Below are positions 1 through 11,600 of a DNA stretch of 55,188 bases, one piece after another. Each line of letters begins with the position of its first letter. The stretch's first letter is position 1. The notes below the pieces were generated by a model. It did not search any database, was not told the DNA's origin, and worked only from the letters and a program-made list of their open reading frames with translations. A program made the position numbers and the translations under genes. The DNA comes from Mnemiopsis leidyi. Its lineage: Eukaryota; Ctenophora; Tentaculata; Lobata; Bolinopsidae. The stretch spans positions 1,161 to 56,348 of the forward strand of contig JH154812.1 in assembly GCA_000226015.1 (NCBI GenBank), read 5' to 3'.

Positions 1-2092
1 GGCCGCATCGCAAGGCAAGCAGATCCACGTAGGCGTAGTCATGCCATAAAAACTCAAAAGCAAGCGACCGAGTTGACGGAGTGAAGGTTAATTGTTACCC
101 CGGGCTAAAAACGGAATATCACATTATTTTAAGAGAGAACAGCCAAGAGACTCTCCCCGGTCAAAGGGAGCAACCAATTTATTGGTTTTTGGTAATTTTA
201 TGATTTTGTTGAAAGTGATAAAGTTATGGAAAATTGGAGTTATGCGAAAATCACAAAAAATACCACTAAAAAGTCTGTTTTTATTTCACATACTGCATTT
301 ATATAATTGAACACTTGATATCATGAGTTTTAAAATTAAATCCTACATTTCAGGTGCTGGTGATGCTGAAAAATCGGTATGAATGAAAGGGGTGAAGCAG
401 ATACTCGCCATTAAAGATAACTAAAAGGAAAAAGAGTATCTAGACCTCGGACAGCTTTCTCTAACATTTCAGCCCTATGTTGGGCCTCAAATTAAGTTTT
501 CTGCAACTTTCTACACTGTACTTACAGCAGGATGATTGAGATACAACACGACCGGGTCGGTCATTTTTGCTTTTCTGCTCCTCTCCAGCATGAGCAAGCT
601 TCTACAGCAAAGACAATCTTTAGCTTGTACAGCGCGCACGCACCCGACATTTTATTTTTATCTCGGATTCCCTTCGAATTAGGGTCGGACAAAGTCAGAC
701 AAAGACAATCCTTTGGGCAGAAAGACTATAAGTATAACTATATGGCAGGAACGAGCGACCCGAGATTATTCGAAAACGTCTATTTTAGTGACTTTTGTCG
801 GACTAAATTATATTTGATTTTGATAAATTGATTGAATTGCGATTGAAACTCAATATTTGAACTTCTCGTTTGTGATTGTCATTGACAAACAAATGTTCAA
901 AAAATTTGAGTGATTTTAAAAAGTGAAAAACAATTTTGTGTACTTTTTTTGTATTTCAAAACTATTTGAATTGTTTAACAGCAAGTAAATTAGTTTTACT
1001 TTTGCGTAATGGAATTGTAACGAACATAGTGTTCTCCTCCTCCTCGTCTTCTCCACGTATCCTCCTCTCGCGTCTACACCATGTCTCCTCGTCCCTTCCT
1101 TGCGTCTCTACCTCGTCTCCATTTCTCGTTTTTTCTCGTCTCCTCCTCTTGACTCTTCCTTTTATTGCGTCCCCACTTCTCGTTCCCTCTCGTCTCTTTC
1201 TCGAATCCTCCTTTCGCGTCTTTACCTCGTCTCCACTCATCTTCGTCTTCTCCTATCGTCTCCTTTTCTCGTCTCCGCGTCTTCCCTTCTCGTCTCCTTT
1301 CGTGATTCGTCTCATCCTCTCGTCTGATCACCTGTCTACTTCTCGTCCCCTTCTCTCCTCTCCTCCTTCTCCCGCGTCTCCACCTCGTCTCCTTCCCGTC
1401 TTCTCCACTCGCGTCTCCAACAGGTCTCAACCTCTCAGCCTCGTCTACTCCTTGTATACCGTTAAGGAAAGTTTTCCTAAACATCAGCTATACATATATA
1501 GCTTAAAGTTAACATATTTATCTTTTAGAAGTTAAGACCAGTAGTTTGAAGTTTCATGTTATTGCAATTGTATCGTTCATTTAAGCATTTATACTTACAG
1601 CGAAAAGTAAAGCATAGGTATGGACAATCTAAGGTTGTCGCTTTATCTTATTGCCTAAAACTGATACTTTTACTGAATTTGAAAATTCAAAAAAATGTTG
1701 CTGCTAAATCTAAAAAATCGCATTAACGCCATCATCATTCATTTATCACAACAAAGAGTCAGTGTTTTCTGAAGAACGGTTTAATTCCCATGTGCTTGTC
1801 TTTGAAAGAGAAAGAAGAAGTCTGCAGTGGAACTGCTGAGGATGCAGGTAAGGTCGGAAGAATATCTAGCTTGTCGGTAAATCTATTGCTCCTCCAATCA
1901 TCTGTACACTCGATGCACCCTCTGATAAGATAGACGGATATTATTATTAATAAGGTTGACGGATATTAGCATTATATCAATATGTTTATCATATAAACCT
2001 ACATGTACAATTCATCAATATCGAGAAATTGTATCAGCCATTCAGCCACAGAATATGGTTTAATGAGTACAAGTACAATTACGTTTCGGATG
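1..2092. other. Left flank without a recognised gene
   Basis: No coding region with protein-like composition and splice signals could be supported here. The stretch lies downstream (3') of the last glutaredoxin-like gene. It contains a long pyrimidine-rich tract (separate entry) and otherwise AT-rich unique-looking DNA. Short open frames at 92-310 and 532-831 have no recognisable motif. Confidence 0.5.
1033..1440 (+). repeat. C/T-rich strand-asymmetric low-complexity tract
   Basis: About 400 bp in which the plus strand is almost only C and T with scattered G, built from degenerate copies of a CTCGTCTCC-like word. The open frames on both strands (Ser/Leu/Arg-rich on plus, Arg/Glu-rich on minus) are by-products of this composition. 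No unit is conserved well enough to count copies. Confidence 0.75.
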
Positions 2093-2760
2093 TCAACTAT
2101 GACAATACCTATCACGAGTGATGAATTTAAACTGTCCGGACAATATCGCAGCTTTGAGGTCGTTATAACCCCCCATGTAGGTTTCCTCCACAAACACCTT
2201 AGGAAGATCGGTGTCGCCTGAATACAAAACAATATAATCTCGATTACTGATTCGATTTCGAGGAGACCAATAGCGAGAAAATTGTTTTAAGTTCTTTGCA
2301 AAAAACACAATTATTTATTACTTTATAAAAGCCTGCGAAGGCGGCTTCACGGCCAACTTGAAGAGCAGGAGAGGAGACTAGAGAGTACAAAATATTGTTA
2401 CGAACAAAATGTACAAGTTGTACAACAAAATGTACAAGTTGTACAACAAAATGTACAAGTTGTAACTACAAAATGTACAAGTTGTACTACAAATTGTACA
2501 AATTGTACTACAACCACTATTTACCGGTCAGATCGTTCGAAAAACATGGAGTATCAATTTTTACCGGTCAGTTTATAAAGATGAGCAAGGACAGTGTCTC
2601 CAGCTTTCATCTCATCTAAGTTTATCACCAACGCGTCATCGTCACTGTACCCGTTCTTGGTGATCAACTTTCTTATCTTTTTCGTGTACACTGATTTACT
2701 CCTGAAGATATTTTGTAATTTCACTGCTTTTGAGTCAAAATTTGACTTGCGATCAAACAT
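2093..2760 (-). CDS. G11: short degenerate glutaredoxin-like protein (106 aa)
   Basis: Two-exon model, exons 2760-2565 and 2217-2093, joined in phase 1; stop TGA at 2095-2093. The start ATG at 2760 follows TTTTAG directly (one base between). Residues 60-100 carry the glutaredoxin C-terminal half: a KLTG helix end, LPKVFVEETYMGGY with the cis-proline and the GGY loop. The active-site region is eroded: KSVYTKKIRKL stands where CPYCKKxK is expected, so both cysteines are lost (S and T), with a one-residue shortening. There is also no C-terminal CxxC, only one cysteine three residues from the end. It is the last gene of the eleven-gene co-oriented array and the shortest. It may be a decaying copy, although its frame is intact. 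Intron 1 holds a 21-bp minisatellite. Confidence 0.65.
2395..2512. repeat. 21-bp minisatellite in the G11 intron
   Basis: About five to six degenerate copies of a unit reading roughly AAAATGTACAAGTTGTACAAC. Each unit holds the near-palindrome TTGTACAA. It lies inside the single intron of G11 and explains the Cys/Thr/Lys-repeat open frame on the plus strand. Confidence 0.8.
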
Positions 2761-3542
2761 CCTAAAATCACATCTTGCTATATTAATATAGTGCAATGTT
2801 CATTCAATTAAAACACTTATGATTACACTTCCTCACATATAATACCTGTTACACTTCCTCACAAACCTGTTAAATATGACGACCTTTTTCAGCTGTATGG
2901 TGCTGACAATACTCCATAACATCGACATAGTTCAGCCGTTTTTGAAAATCATGACACACCTAATAATCGTTCGAGTGATAAGATCTTTAGATCTTCAATT
3001 ACTTGTAGAATTACAGCTTGTGGTTTGAAGTGGGAAGGGAACCTTTTTCAGGTCGCCAAATCGAGCAAGCTCGACCCTCAGAGGTGTGAACTGATTCAGA
3101 TTGGTAACGTGTGGTAATGGTATGTTGTTGTGGTTGGGCCGTTAAGGATCAACCAAGCTACAATTACATGATGTGTACGGATCAGATATCTGAACGAACA
3201 CAATTTCCAATTCCATTAACAATGACAGCCAATTCAGAAAATTCATTGACCGGCCGAGTCTGGTATGGACTGACAACTCTGCATTGTGATTGTCTAGATG
3301 TGAGATGAGTGCTCTTATACCATTACCAATTGAGCCACCAGCCCTATTACTATTAGTATTACAGATTATATGGACAGTGCATTGGATATGCTGCCTGTTT
3401 GTGCAGTTTGATTTATCTAAAATTGCTTAAAATGCCATTTAAAGTACCATTTACTGTTATAAAATGATTACAATGCCAAAAGATAATCGGGATTCGGCCG
3501 AGAGGTTTAAAGTTAAACAACGTTTCTTTCAGAGCATCGCCA
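2761..3542. other. Intergenic DNA between G10 and G11
   Basis: No exon of the glutaredoxin-like family was found here. A tRNA-like segment (separate entry) and a stretch near 3045-3090 that resembles one near 10425-10470 (both contain a TCGACCCT word followed closely by AGAGGTGTGAA) suggest dispersed repeat material. Confidence 0.4.
3243..3345 (-). repeat. tRNA-like segment, possible tRNA-derived SINE head
   Basis: On the minus strand from 3345 downward the sequence begins GGGCTGGTGGCTCAATTGG, which fits a tRNA acceptor stem followed by an A-box (TGGCNNANNGG type). The expected anticodon arm and B-box are not clear, so a functional tRNA is unlikely. It could be a decayed tRNA or the head of a SINE. 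A search against SINE libraries or tRNAscan with a pseudogene setting would decide. Confidence 0.3.
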
Positions 3543-4907
3543 TCAGGCGGTATTAAGTCGCGGTACAGAAATCGCATTATTGACAAATAACAGTTCATCA
3601 TCTAGTTCATTTCTTTCTAAAAGTTCATCCATCTTCTTCCTCTTTTCCCTTTGTTCATCTTCTCTCTCCTGAAATTTGTATGGATAGTGAAAGTTAAACA
3701 AAGCTTAAAGATGGGTTTCAATCATAAAAAAGCGATCAACTATCAAAACGAAAACACAAAAGAAACCGACTCAATAAGACTCGCCTGCTTGCAATCGACG
3801 CAGTGAGCTATGGGTTTATTCACCATTACTGGCCTCAACATCTTCTGGATCTGCTTGCTCCTGTACATGTTTTTAAACTCTGGATAACCCCCAACATATG
3901 TTTCGTCCACAAAAACCTGAAATTCATAAATTTGAGAATGCATTGTCATCGCTATGAAAGAGTTTTAGAAATAAGGTAATACTCTCAAATGACAGCCTTT
4001 ATAAACCTGCAGCATTAAAATGCCTATTAGTATTCTTAGTTGGCCTACTTGAATTTTTTAGCTTAATTGATAAATTAAGCCGATGTGCACACATGTTGAT
4101 GTACGCCAACATACTCCTACATACTAATTCGGCAATGTTCGAATCAAATTTGAATCAAATTTGAATCAAATTTAAATCAAATCTTGAAATTATTCTAAAT
4201 TCATCAAAAATGTTATTAAATTGAATTAAAATAATTTTGAGATTGTTTAAACTGAGGATCTCACCTGCGGCACAGTGTTGTTTCCTGTGATTTTACTCAC
4301 CCCATCAAAAATCTGGAAAACATAATTCAATTGATACAAAGTTGCAATTATTTGTGTATGCATCTTCACTTATCATTAAATTAAATATCATGACAAGTAA
4401 AGAGATTAAAACTTCAGAAATTATTTATATAAACAGATGTGTTTGATGCATAAAACACAGAAGACTTTGAAATTGAATGGCATAAAAGCAAAAAACAATA
4501 AGGAACTTACATCATATCCATTCTTGATTTTGTCTATATCTACTACGACAATGTCATCCTCTTGGAAATTGTAATCGTGACCCAACTTGGATATATATCG
4601 CTTCAACTAGGGATCATAACTTCCATAAGAAAAGACATCTTAAAATTTATTTACAACCATATGGTATTGGTAATATATGATTTAAACTCAAATTCAAGTT
4701 TTTAATCAAAACACGTAAAACTTGTATCTTAAACACAACTGTTATACTATAGATTATAAACAACATTCCTGCATCAGTTTTGGTATCGGTTACCTTTTTA
4801 CACCACTTGCAACCATTCTTTCCGAAAATGGCTATTTTAGCATTTTGTATTATCCACATGGCGTTGGCAGTGATGCCGAGACCCAATAAGACCTCTAGGC
4901 CAGACAT
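3543..4907 (-). CDS. G10: glutaredoxin-like protein with intact CKWC site (171 aa)
   Basis: Five exons: 4907-4794, 4606-4511, 4312-4265, 3916-3785, 3668-3543, all in phase 0; stop TGA. The ATG lies 5 nt after TTATAG. Residues 1-24 form a hydrophobic/amphipathic helix very like that of G8. The strand IAIFGKNG leads into the redox motif CKWC (about residues 33-36). Exon 3 ends NTVPQ and exon 4 starts VFVDETYVGGY, so the cis-proline and glutathione-binding loop are both present. A second CxxC, CVDC, follows near residue 138, then a charged coiled-coil-like tail. Intron 4 needs a GC donor (CAG then GCGAGT); without it the frame stops 11 codons later. As a dithiol glutaredoxin it would reduce protein disulfides or glutathionylated proteins; that is inferred from the family. 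Confidence 0.8.
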
Positions 4908-5884
4908 TCTATCTATAAAATTGCAATTGGCAGAAACCAGAAATTTTTATTAGATTGAACATAATCACAAAATGATGCATATGAAAACGAAATTGGTTAA
5001 GAAATAGTAGTGCAAGCGTGAGACGATTAGCTAGAAATATCAAAATCAATCTAATGATGTAGTATAAGTATAACTATAATTTCATCAAAAATTTTAACAA
5101 AATAAAGTTAGTAAAACTACCAAGACGATGCGAAAATATATAACTGAAGACTATTATTGTTTAATTCACCGCGGCTGTAGCTCGAAAAACCAGTAATATT
5201 CATAAAGAATCTTGACATAAAACCAGAAATATTAATAAAGAATCTTGACATAAAACTTTAATTTCACCGAATATGAAAAAAAAGTTTTAAACTTCAAAAG
5301 AAGCTGGACATGAAACTCTTTTTAGAATGTGAGTGTTTGTTGTGATGCTTAGTTAGTTGTTTTCTAGCGAGCTCCACTGCTGATCTAGCCAACCTGGGGG
5401 TAATTTATAACTCTCACAGAAATGGAAAGTAAGCTTGATTTATTAACTTTCAAAGAAATATAAAGCAAGCTTGATTTATCGTAAGTCAAACATTTAGATG
5501 GAAGTAAAATAGCGTTTAACTTGCGCTACTGGCGCTTTACAATATCCGTCTACCGTTCTAACGAAACGATCGTTCAGCTTTGAGTTTGAGCTGCGATAGT
5601 CGCGGGTATCACCGCGACAACTTTATAAAGTGCAATTTAAATCGTGGTGCCGGAGTCAACATGCCTCAGTAGCGGGACTCGGCATCACATAAGTGAATAA
5701 TTACTCCGTAATTGCAAAATGCTTTCATAGACATGTATGTTTTTGTTTACTAATATACTATTTTTCAATGATTCAATGAAACGAGGAGTTTCAAAAATCG
5801 ATGAATAATTGGACGAAAAGCACGCACAGCAAAAGAGGGTGGTCGTTAAAATGTTTTTGTTTAAATATTATATAATTCATATAC
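4908..5884. other. Intergenic DNA between G9 and G10
   Basis: The largest gap of the array (977 bp). AT-rich, with a two-copy direct repeat of about 35 bp near 5190-5255 and a GC-richer block near 5530-5630 that is a diverged reverse-complement copy of 28560-28622 (separate entry). No exon was recognised. Confidence 0.45.
5533..5630 (-). repeat. Copy of a dispersed repeat shared with 28560-28622
   Basis: Read on the minus strand this block contains GTTGTCGCGGTGATACCCGC, then CGCAGCTCAAA, then ACGGTAGACGGATAT. The same ordered words with small changes occur on the plus strand at 28560-28622, inside an intron of the F5/8 type C gene. Two copies in one window point to an interspersed repeat of unknown class. 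Confidence 0.6.
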
Positions 5885-7007
5885 TTACATGTATTCCTTG
5901 GCCTTTTCCTTAAGGTCAGTTTCACGTTTCTCTAGCCTCGCTTTCTGAATTTCCTCTGCTACACACATCGGACACAGCTGAAATGCAATAAAAGTCTTCC
6001 AGTTCCAGCAGTGTTTGGTCTGATATAACCTCGAGTGATTTTGTAGGAGATCATTATTACCTTAAGAGAGTTTATTCTGGAGTCGCTTTGATGGCTGAAA
6101 TGCATAATTTTAAATCTATGTAATTACCTCATCATTGATCTCAAGCCGGCTAGCAAACTTCGTTTCTTTATTACCTTCAGATTTGTTCTGCAACAAAATT
6201 AGGAATTAGCGTCACCAAACACAATGGTAATAAAACTGTTTATCAGTCAGCAGATGATAAGTCAAAACTCAAAAAGAATATCTAAAATGTTCATGGTTAA
6301 CAAATCCAATGGATTGCAGAATAATGAGGCTATGGCGATTAGCGTACTCACCCCAGGCTTTGGAAGTAGCATTTCATGAATATATCTTCTCTCATGTAGC
6401 ATCTTCACATCAGGATAACCACCGATGAAAGTTTCGTCGATGAAAACTTGTGGAACTGTCTCTATGTCCGTCATCTTTGTCACTTGGTCGAACAGCTACC
6501 AGTCCCGATGTAATACATGCATTATTTAGCTTAAGTAATAACTAGTAACTATAAAGTTTAAGTACTGCTATTCCATGGTGAATTTTTATATCATGTATAA
6601 TATATTATGTACATCAAAAGGAAGTCACAGACCTTCTTTCCTTTCTTTATTTGATCAATATTCAGAAACAACATTTCGTTGTCATTTAACATGCACTGTT
6701 TTCCAACTTTGTACAAAATGTCCTTGGTCTTCATGCACCAATGACACTCACTACTTGATATCACCAATATCCTGACCTTCAAAAAAGTGTCTTATAATTA
6801 TAAATTGATGAAAAAATTCAGAATCATTTGGAAATGGAGGCCATGTGCAAGTATGAGAGGAAACATGAAATTGTAACATCACATCATGAATATAAAATCA
6901 TATTCGTATGATTTGAGATAAAGTCGCTGCCAATATAAAACCTGTTCTAAAAGCCATTTGATGTCAACAGGGACTCCAGCATTGAGAATGTCTATTGGGT
7001 GGACCAT
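5885..7007 (-). CDS. G9: glutaredoxin-like protein with CHWC site (168 aa)
   Basis: Five exons, all phase 0: 7007-6942, 6776-6633, 6495-6352, 6187-6128, 5977-5885. The ATG at 7007 follows TTTCTTTTAG with one base between. Residues 23-30 form the first strand (VRILVISS) followed by CHWC at about 33-36. Exon 3 carries ETVPQVFIDETFIGGYPD, i.e. TVP cis-proline and GGY loop. Exon 4 is an extra 20-residue Lys/Glu insert not seen in the siblings. Exon 5 opens with LCPMC, the family's C-terminal CxxC, and continues as a charged helix. The terminal Met-stop (ATGTAA) overlaps a strong donor-like GTAAGTAT, so a longer splice form is possible. Catalytically competent by motif; substrate unknown. Confidence 0.8.
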
Positions 7008-7270
7008 CCTAAAAGAAACAGCAAAATTTATTATGTCGAGATCAGATATTAAGTACGATCCTTCTGATTTTTCTAAAAATTTTTGATTGAACAGGATATC
7101 TTGGAGACGTTTACAATCAATCGATTATAAAAATAGAAAATTGGATCAGTCAATAACTGGGCTTTTGAAACAAAAAATTATACGGATTTTAAGATTTTAA
7201 GAAACGTTTGAAAAAATGAATTCCCATGCATGCATTTACTGAAGTAAAAGAAAAAAGTTGGTTTAAATGC

Positions 7271-8322
7271 CTAAAAATCAGAATCTGACTCAGTACTATC
7301 TGTACTGTGAGTGATATGCTTATGTTGCCAGGTTTTGTGTCCATTGCTTGGCTCATTTCTCATAGACAAAGACTTCTCGATGTTCTTGATTTCACAATTT
7401 ACACAAGTTTTCTTATCCATTGCACGTGCAATGGCATATTCCTTGTGGAGTGTGCGGTTTTTGTACTCGTTCTAGGGAAGTAAGGAGTAAAACAGACAAC
7501 AGTAAGACTGTACTCGTTCTAGGGAAGTAAGGAGTAAAACAGACAACATGAGTAAGACCTATATCAAATTGATAAATATTTCAACACAAATACAGCAGAA
7601 TGTATGATTTAATGACATAAAAATATTCTCTTAAATGTAAAATCAGAACTGACCTTGATATTCTCCAAACCCCCAACGTGTCGTTCGTTAACGAAAAGCT
7701 GTGGTACTGTGTTGGAACCTGCAGAGAAAAGTTCACAAAAAATGGATATATAAATTTTTGATGCTCATAAGATTCAGAATTGACTCCATATCCTTTGGAA
7801 TCAAAACAAATTTCGGAATCTTTTTTTGTTAAAATCGACTTCTTTACCAGTGAGTTGTTCCAGTTCTTTGATAATCTTTTCCTTATCCGGCCTCTTTTCC
7901 AAATCTATAACAGTTACATCTTTGTCTGCTATCCCAATTGTCTTGCCTGAGAAAAGAAAAAACACTATTCAAATTGATTATTATACTCTTTATATATTAT
8001 ACGATTACAAAATCGTTCAAATGATAGAGAGTGGTATCTTATACAGCTATATCAATATATGCAGTAAGTAGTCAGGGTCACAATTCTTTCATATCACATG
8101 ACATACATAAGGTTATATCATACAGGACAACAAATTGTGACCCCTCCACAGAAGTATTGTTCATTACTTCATTATAAAACTATTTGACTCACCTAATCGT
8201 TTTAAAATCTTCATGGCTGCTTTGCAAACGGTACAACCATTTTTAGTGAACAAAGCAGATCTGGTATTCCGGACTATCCATAGAGCGTAGTTTGTTATAC
8301 CCAAGGCTACCAAAGCATCCAT
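7271..8322 (-). CDS. G8: glutaredoxin-like protein with CTVC site (164 aa)
   Basis: Four exons: 8322-8193, 7946-7848, 7718-7654, 7471-7271 (phases 1,1,0); stop TAG. The ATG lies 12 nt after TTGTAG. The N-terminal helix (LGITNYALWIVRN) and the strand-loop ALFTKNG resemble G10, followed by CTVC at about residues 33-36. Exon 3 carries NTVPQLFVNERHVGG. The last exon has a second CxxC (CVNC) and ends in an acidic Ser/Asp tail (STESDSDF), a composition that the long members carry at their N terminus instead. The acceptor of exon 4 lies in a 47-bp tandem duplication. By motif it should be a dithiol glutaredoxin. Its closest relative here is G10, two genes away, while G9 between them is more different. 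Confidence 0.8.
7464..7557. repeat. 47-bp tandem duplication over the exon 4 acceptor of G8
   Basis: Two near-identical copies start at 7464 and 7511. Each contains the plus-strand image of the acceptor CCTAG and the first eight or so bases of exon 4, so two candidate acceptors exist. Using the upstream copy (7511 side) would insert extra sequence before the exon. Confidence 0.8.
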
Positions 8323-8645
8323 ACAAAAGCTAGCTACAAGTGTAACACAGGTTAATTACACATTGATTTTAGATGAGCATTCTTTACCGAATGTATCAAT
8401 TTCTATAGTATCCATGTATGGAAGACTGTTACTAACACAAATATTCATCAAGTATTTCAATAAATTTAAAGGAATCAGAATTATTTCAAAGCGAGTTATA
8501 CATTATAATTATACATAAACATCACCATGTATAATTTTGCTCTATAAACTCCTTTATTGTGTTATAGCACTGATATCGCAAGCTCCAGTCCGAGGGTTTT
8601 TGATAATGAAGGTCATAAAGTAAAAAAGCTGTTCCATATTTTACA
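8323..8645. other. Short spacer between G7 and G8
   Basis: 322 bp of AT-rich DNA between the stop of G7 and the start of G8. Nothing recognised apart from the AG close to the G8 start codon. Confidence 0.4.
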
Positions 8646-11600
8646 TCAACGCCGATTGCGAGGAAATTGTGTTCGTTCATAATCAAAATATGTTATTCGT
8701 GGAGCGTGAGGTGTGGACAGAACGATTCTCGATATCCTACTCCCGAAATAAGGGTGTGTCGGATGGGATGCGTCATCTAGGTGAACGTGGGTGTCCCCGA
8801 GCTTTTCTTTAGCTGCTTCTTCGAATCCTTAACAGATATTCTTAAGTTACAATCCACTTCAACAATTGTACTTGTAAACATATCAGTTACAATTTGTTAA
8901 TTCAAGGTAACCTTAGTCCATGATTCAGATCAAAAGTTTGCAGGCTTCAAAATCTTCAACATAAAACAACTCAAGTATATTATATTTATTCAATCAAAAA
9001 CACTGACCATGTCCCTTGACAAGCTCCTGGCCAAGCTGGCCACTGTCCTTTGTTGCTTTCAGTTGATAGTAGCCTCCAACCCACGTCTGATTCACAAAGA
9101 CCTGTATTTTTTTTCTTTCATCGCATTTATAATGATGCGGCTAAAATACAATATCCCAATACCAGGACAGTCAATAACGAAAAGAAATTAAGATAAATAA
9201 TCTTGACCCCTGGTCACCTGTGGTAGATTAGTAGTTCCAGTGACTTTGAATAAGTCTGCCATTATATCTCTCGATGCCTTCATCTGTGAGGAAATTCCCA
9301 TGAAGGCTGAAGTAAATTTGCATAGCTTTCTAACCACAACGCAATAAATAAAAATTAACTATAATCAAACAATCTTGTTAGTTAGTTTTCATTCGTAGAC
9401 ACGTTTTTAATATCTCCTTGAGTCCCTGACCTCAGGATCAAGCTTAATCTTGATGATGAGTTGAGCTGGAAGTTTATGTCTGTGTCGCACCTGCTGGAGC
9501 AGTCTCTCACACTTTCTTCCTTCAGCTGTGGGAGAATCGGAGATTTCTTACTACTGCTTGTAAAGTCAAGTCAATCTAAACTTAGTCTATTTAAACTAAT
9601 GAAATAAGCTGTTTGGAAGGTTAACCCGTTCGCCCCCGAGGTCGATATATATACCCGCTCTAGCGACTAATATTGCCAAATCTATTCGTCATAGAATCAA
9701 TTTCTTTTGTGAGTTCACTTTTAAAAACTCAGTTCTATCCATAACAACACTCATTTTGAAATAAGAAATAGTTTTTTCGATAATTATACTAATTAGTTAA
9801 TAAAATAATTAATTAATTATTTTTAATTATGCATAAATATGGCTCATGAACTAATTTCTCAAAATCATCTCGGGACCATGTAAAACAATGCTTTAGCAAA
9901 TATGGGACCATGCAAACTGTTTGATTGTGGATAAAATGTACCCACAATGAGTCGTTGAAGTGCGGGTATATATATCGACCTCGGGGGTTCGCCGGGGGAA
10001 GTCGAATTATTTTGAGGAAAAATCCATTTATATGCCATGCTAATNNNNNNNNNNTAATTATACTAATTAGTTAATAAAATAATTAATTAATTATTTTAAT
10101 TATGCATAAATATGGCTCATGAACTAATTTCTCAAAATCATCTCGGGACCATGTAAAACAATGCTTTAGCAAATATGGGACCATGCAAACTGTTTGATTG
10201 TGGATAAAATGTACCCACAATGAGTCGTTGAAGTGCGGGTATATATATCGACCTCGGGGGGTTCGCCGGGGGAAGTCGAATTATTTTGAGGAAAAATCCA
10301 TTTATATGCCATGCTAATCCGTTTTAGTGCAAATTTGATAGCTTGTTGAATTATTTAGGTTGTTTTCAACAAAAGTTTGTGGAAAAATTCTAACTATCCT
10401 TGTGACTTCTCAAGTAAAGTATCGCAGGTCGATAAATCGACCCTGGGAGATAAGAGGTGTGAATAGTCTAGCCCATAATGTAAAAGTATTTGCAAGTTTA
10501 GTTACACGTGTGAAACTTATTAGAATTGCTTTTAAAGGTGTATAGAACCGATATTGACCAGTTAACAATCCACCTGGGGTGGGGAGGATGCCCAAATGAC
10601 CACACCCCTATCCCCGTCACGGCCCTCAATAATCCTGCTCAAACATCGCAGCATACGGATCTGGCGTTATTCATGGCAAAGTGAAAGACCGTGTGACTCT
10701 CCATTAGCAAAGAAAAAGTTGGGAAAAGCTTTGTCGGGTTTTTGTAACGAGGTCACTAAATAATTAGAATGGGTCTCTTGCCGGCAAATATGGGTCTCTT
10801 GCCGGCCTATAAACGGCCGATAGCCGGCTGACATCGGGCCTGTAGCTGGCCTATATCAGAATGGCTATAGGCCGTCTACAGGCCCGATATAGGCCGGCTA
10901 TTGGCCATTAAAAGGCCTGTTATTGGCCTGATATGGGCCTTTTATCGCCCTCACAGGCCTTGTATTGGCCTTGCATCGGCCATTCGACCGACTAAAGGCC
11001 GGAACTAATCTCCCAATCTGCCCTTTTGCCAACTTGCAGAAATGCCTGACATGACAGATTCCAGCTACCGAACTTTCAGAACTGGGGAACTGTGGATGCA
11101 AAATAAGTTTACACCGTGCATAATGTGCATCAATTATAGTCCTGAATAGTTTTTGGCAAATCAAGCCTTCTTCTAGTCTCCTGGTAATCCCCAAAGCGTG
11201 ATTAAAACCGTACTTTAGTATCATGTCCACAGAAACGACCCATCTGTGACGGCAAATGCTGAATTATGTGATGTTTTATCCTTTTAAGTGTCTTCTGAGG
11301 ATGTGAGAAGCATAAGGAAGCCTCGCATAAAGAGCAATCGCTGTTTGTCATATTAGAATGAAAATATAACAAGATACAGTTGTAAGAAAGTGAGATTAGC
11401 AAGACAGAGCAGGTAGAGAGCTTTCACGTTAATTCTTAGTCCAATAAGAAGTTAATTCTATTTATTTCACAGGCAAATTGGCTGATATGACCAACTTTGT
11501 TATATCACCTAGTGAAACTCCCGAGGTCGATATATATCGACCTCCTCAGTATAACTGACCTCTTCTGTATAACTGAGACACTAAAAACTAGAATTGTTCT

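Noticed and set aside
532-831. 99-codon open frame on plus
   Set aside because: No motif and no exon signals; length is within what AT-rich DNA gives by chance.
936-1535. 199-codon Ser/Leu-rich open frame on plus, with Arg/Glu-rich frames on minus
   Set aside because: Both are produced by the C/T-rich low-complexity tract; no start context, domain or splice logic supports a protein.
1793-1850. Possible plus-strand first exon (ATGTGCTTGTCT...GCAG then GTAAGG)
   Set aside because: A good donor follows an open frame, but no downstream plus-strand exon fitting it was found before the G11 region.
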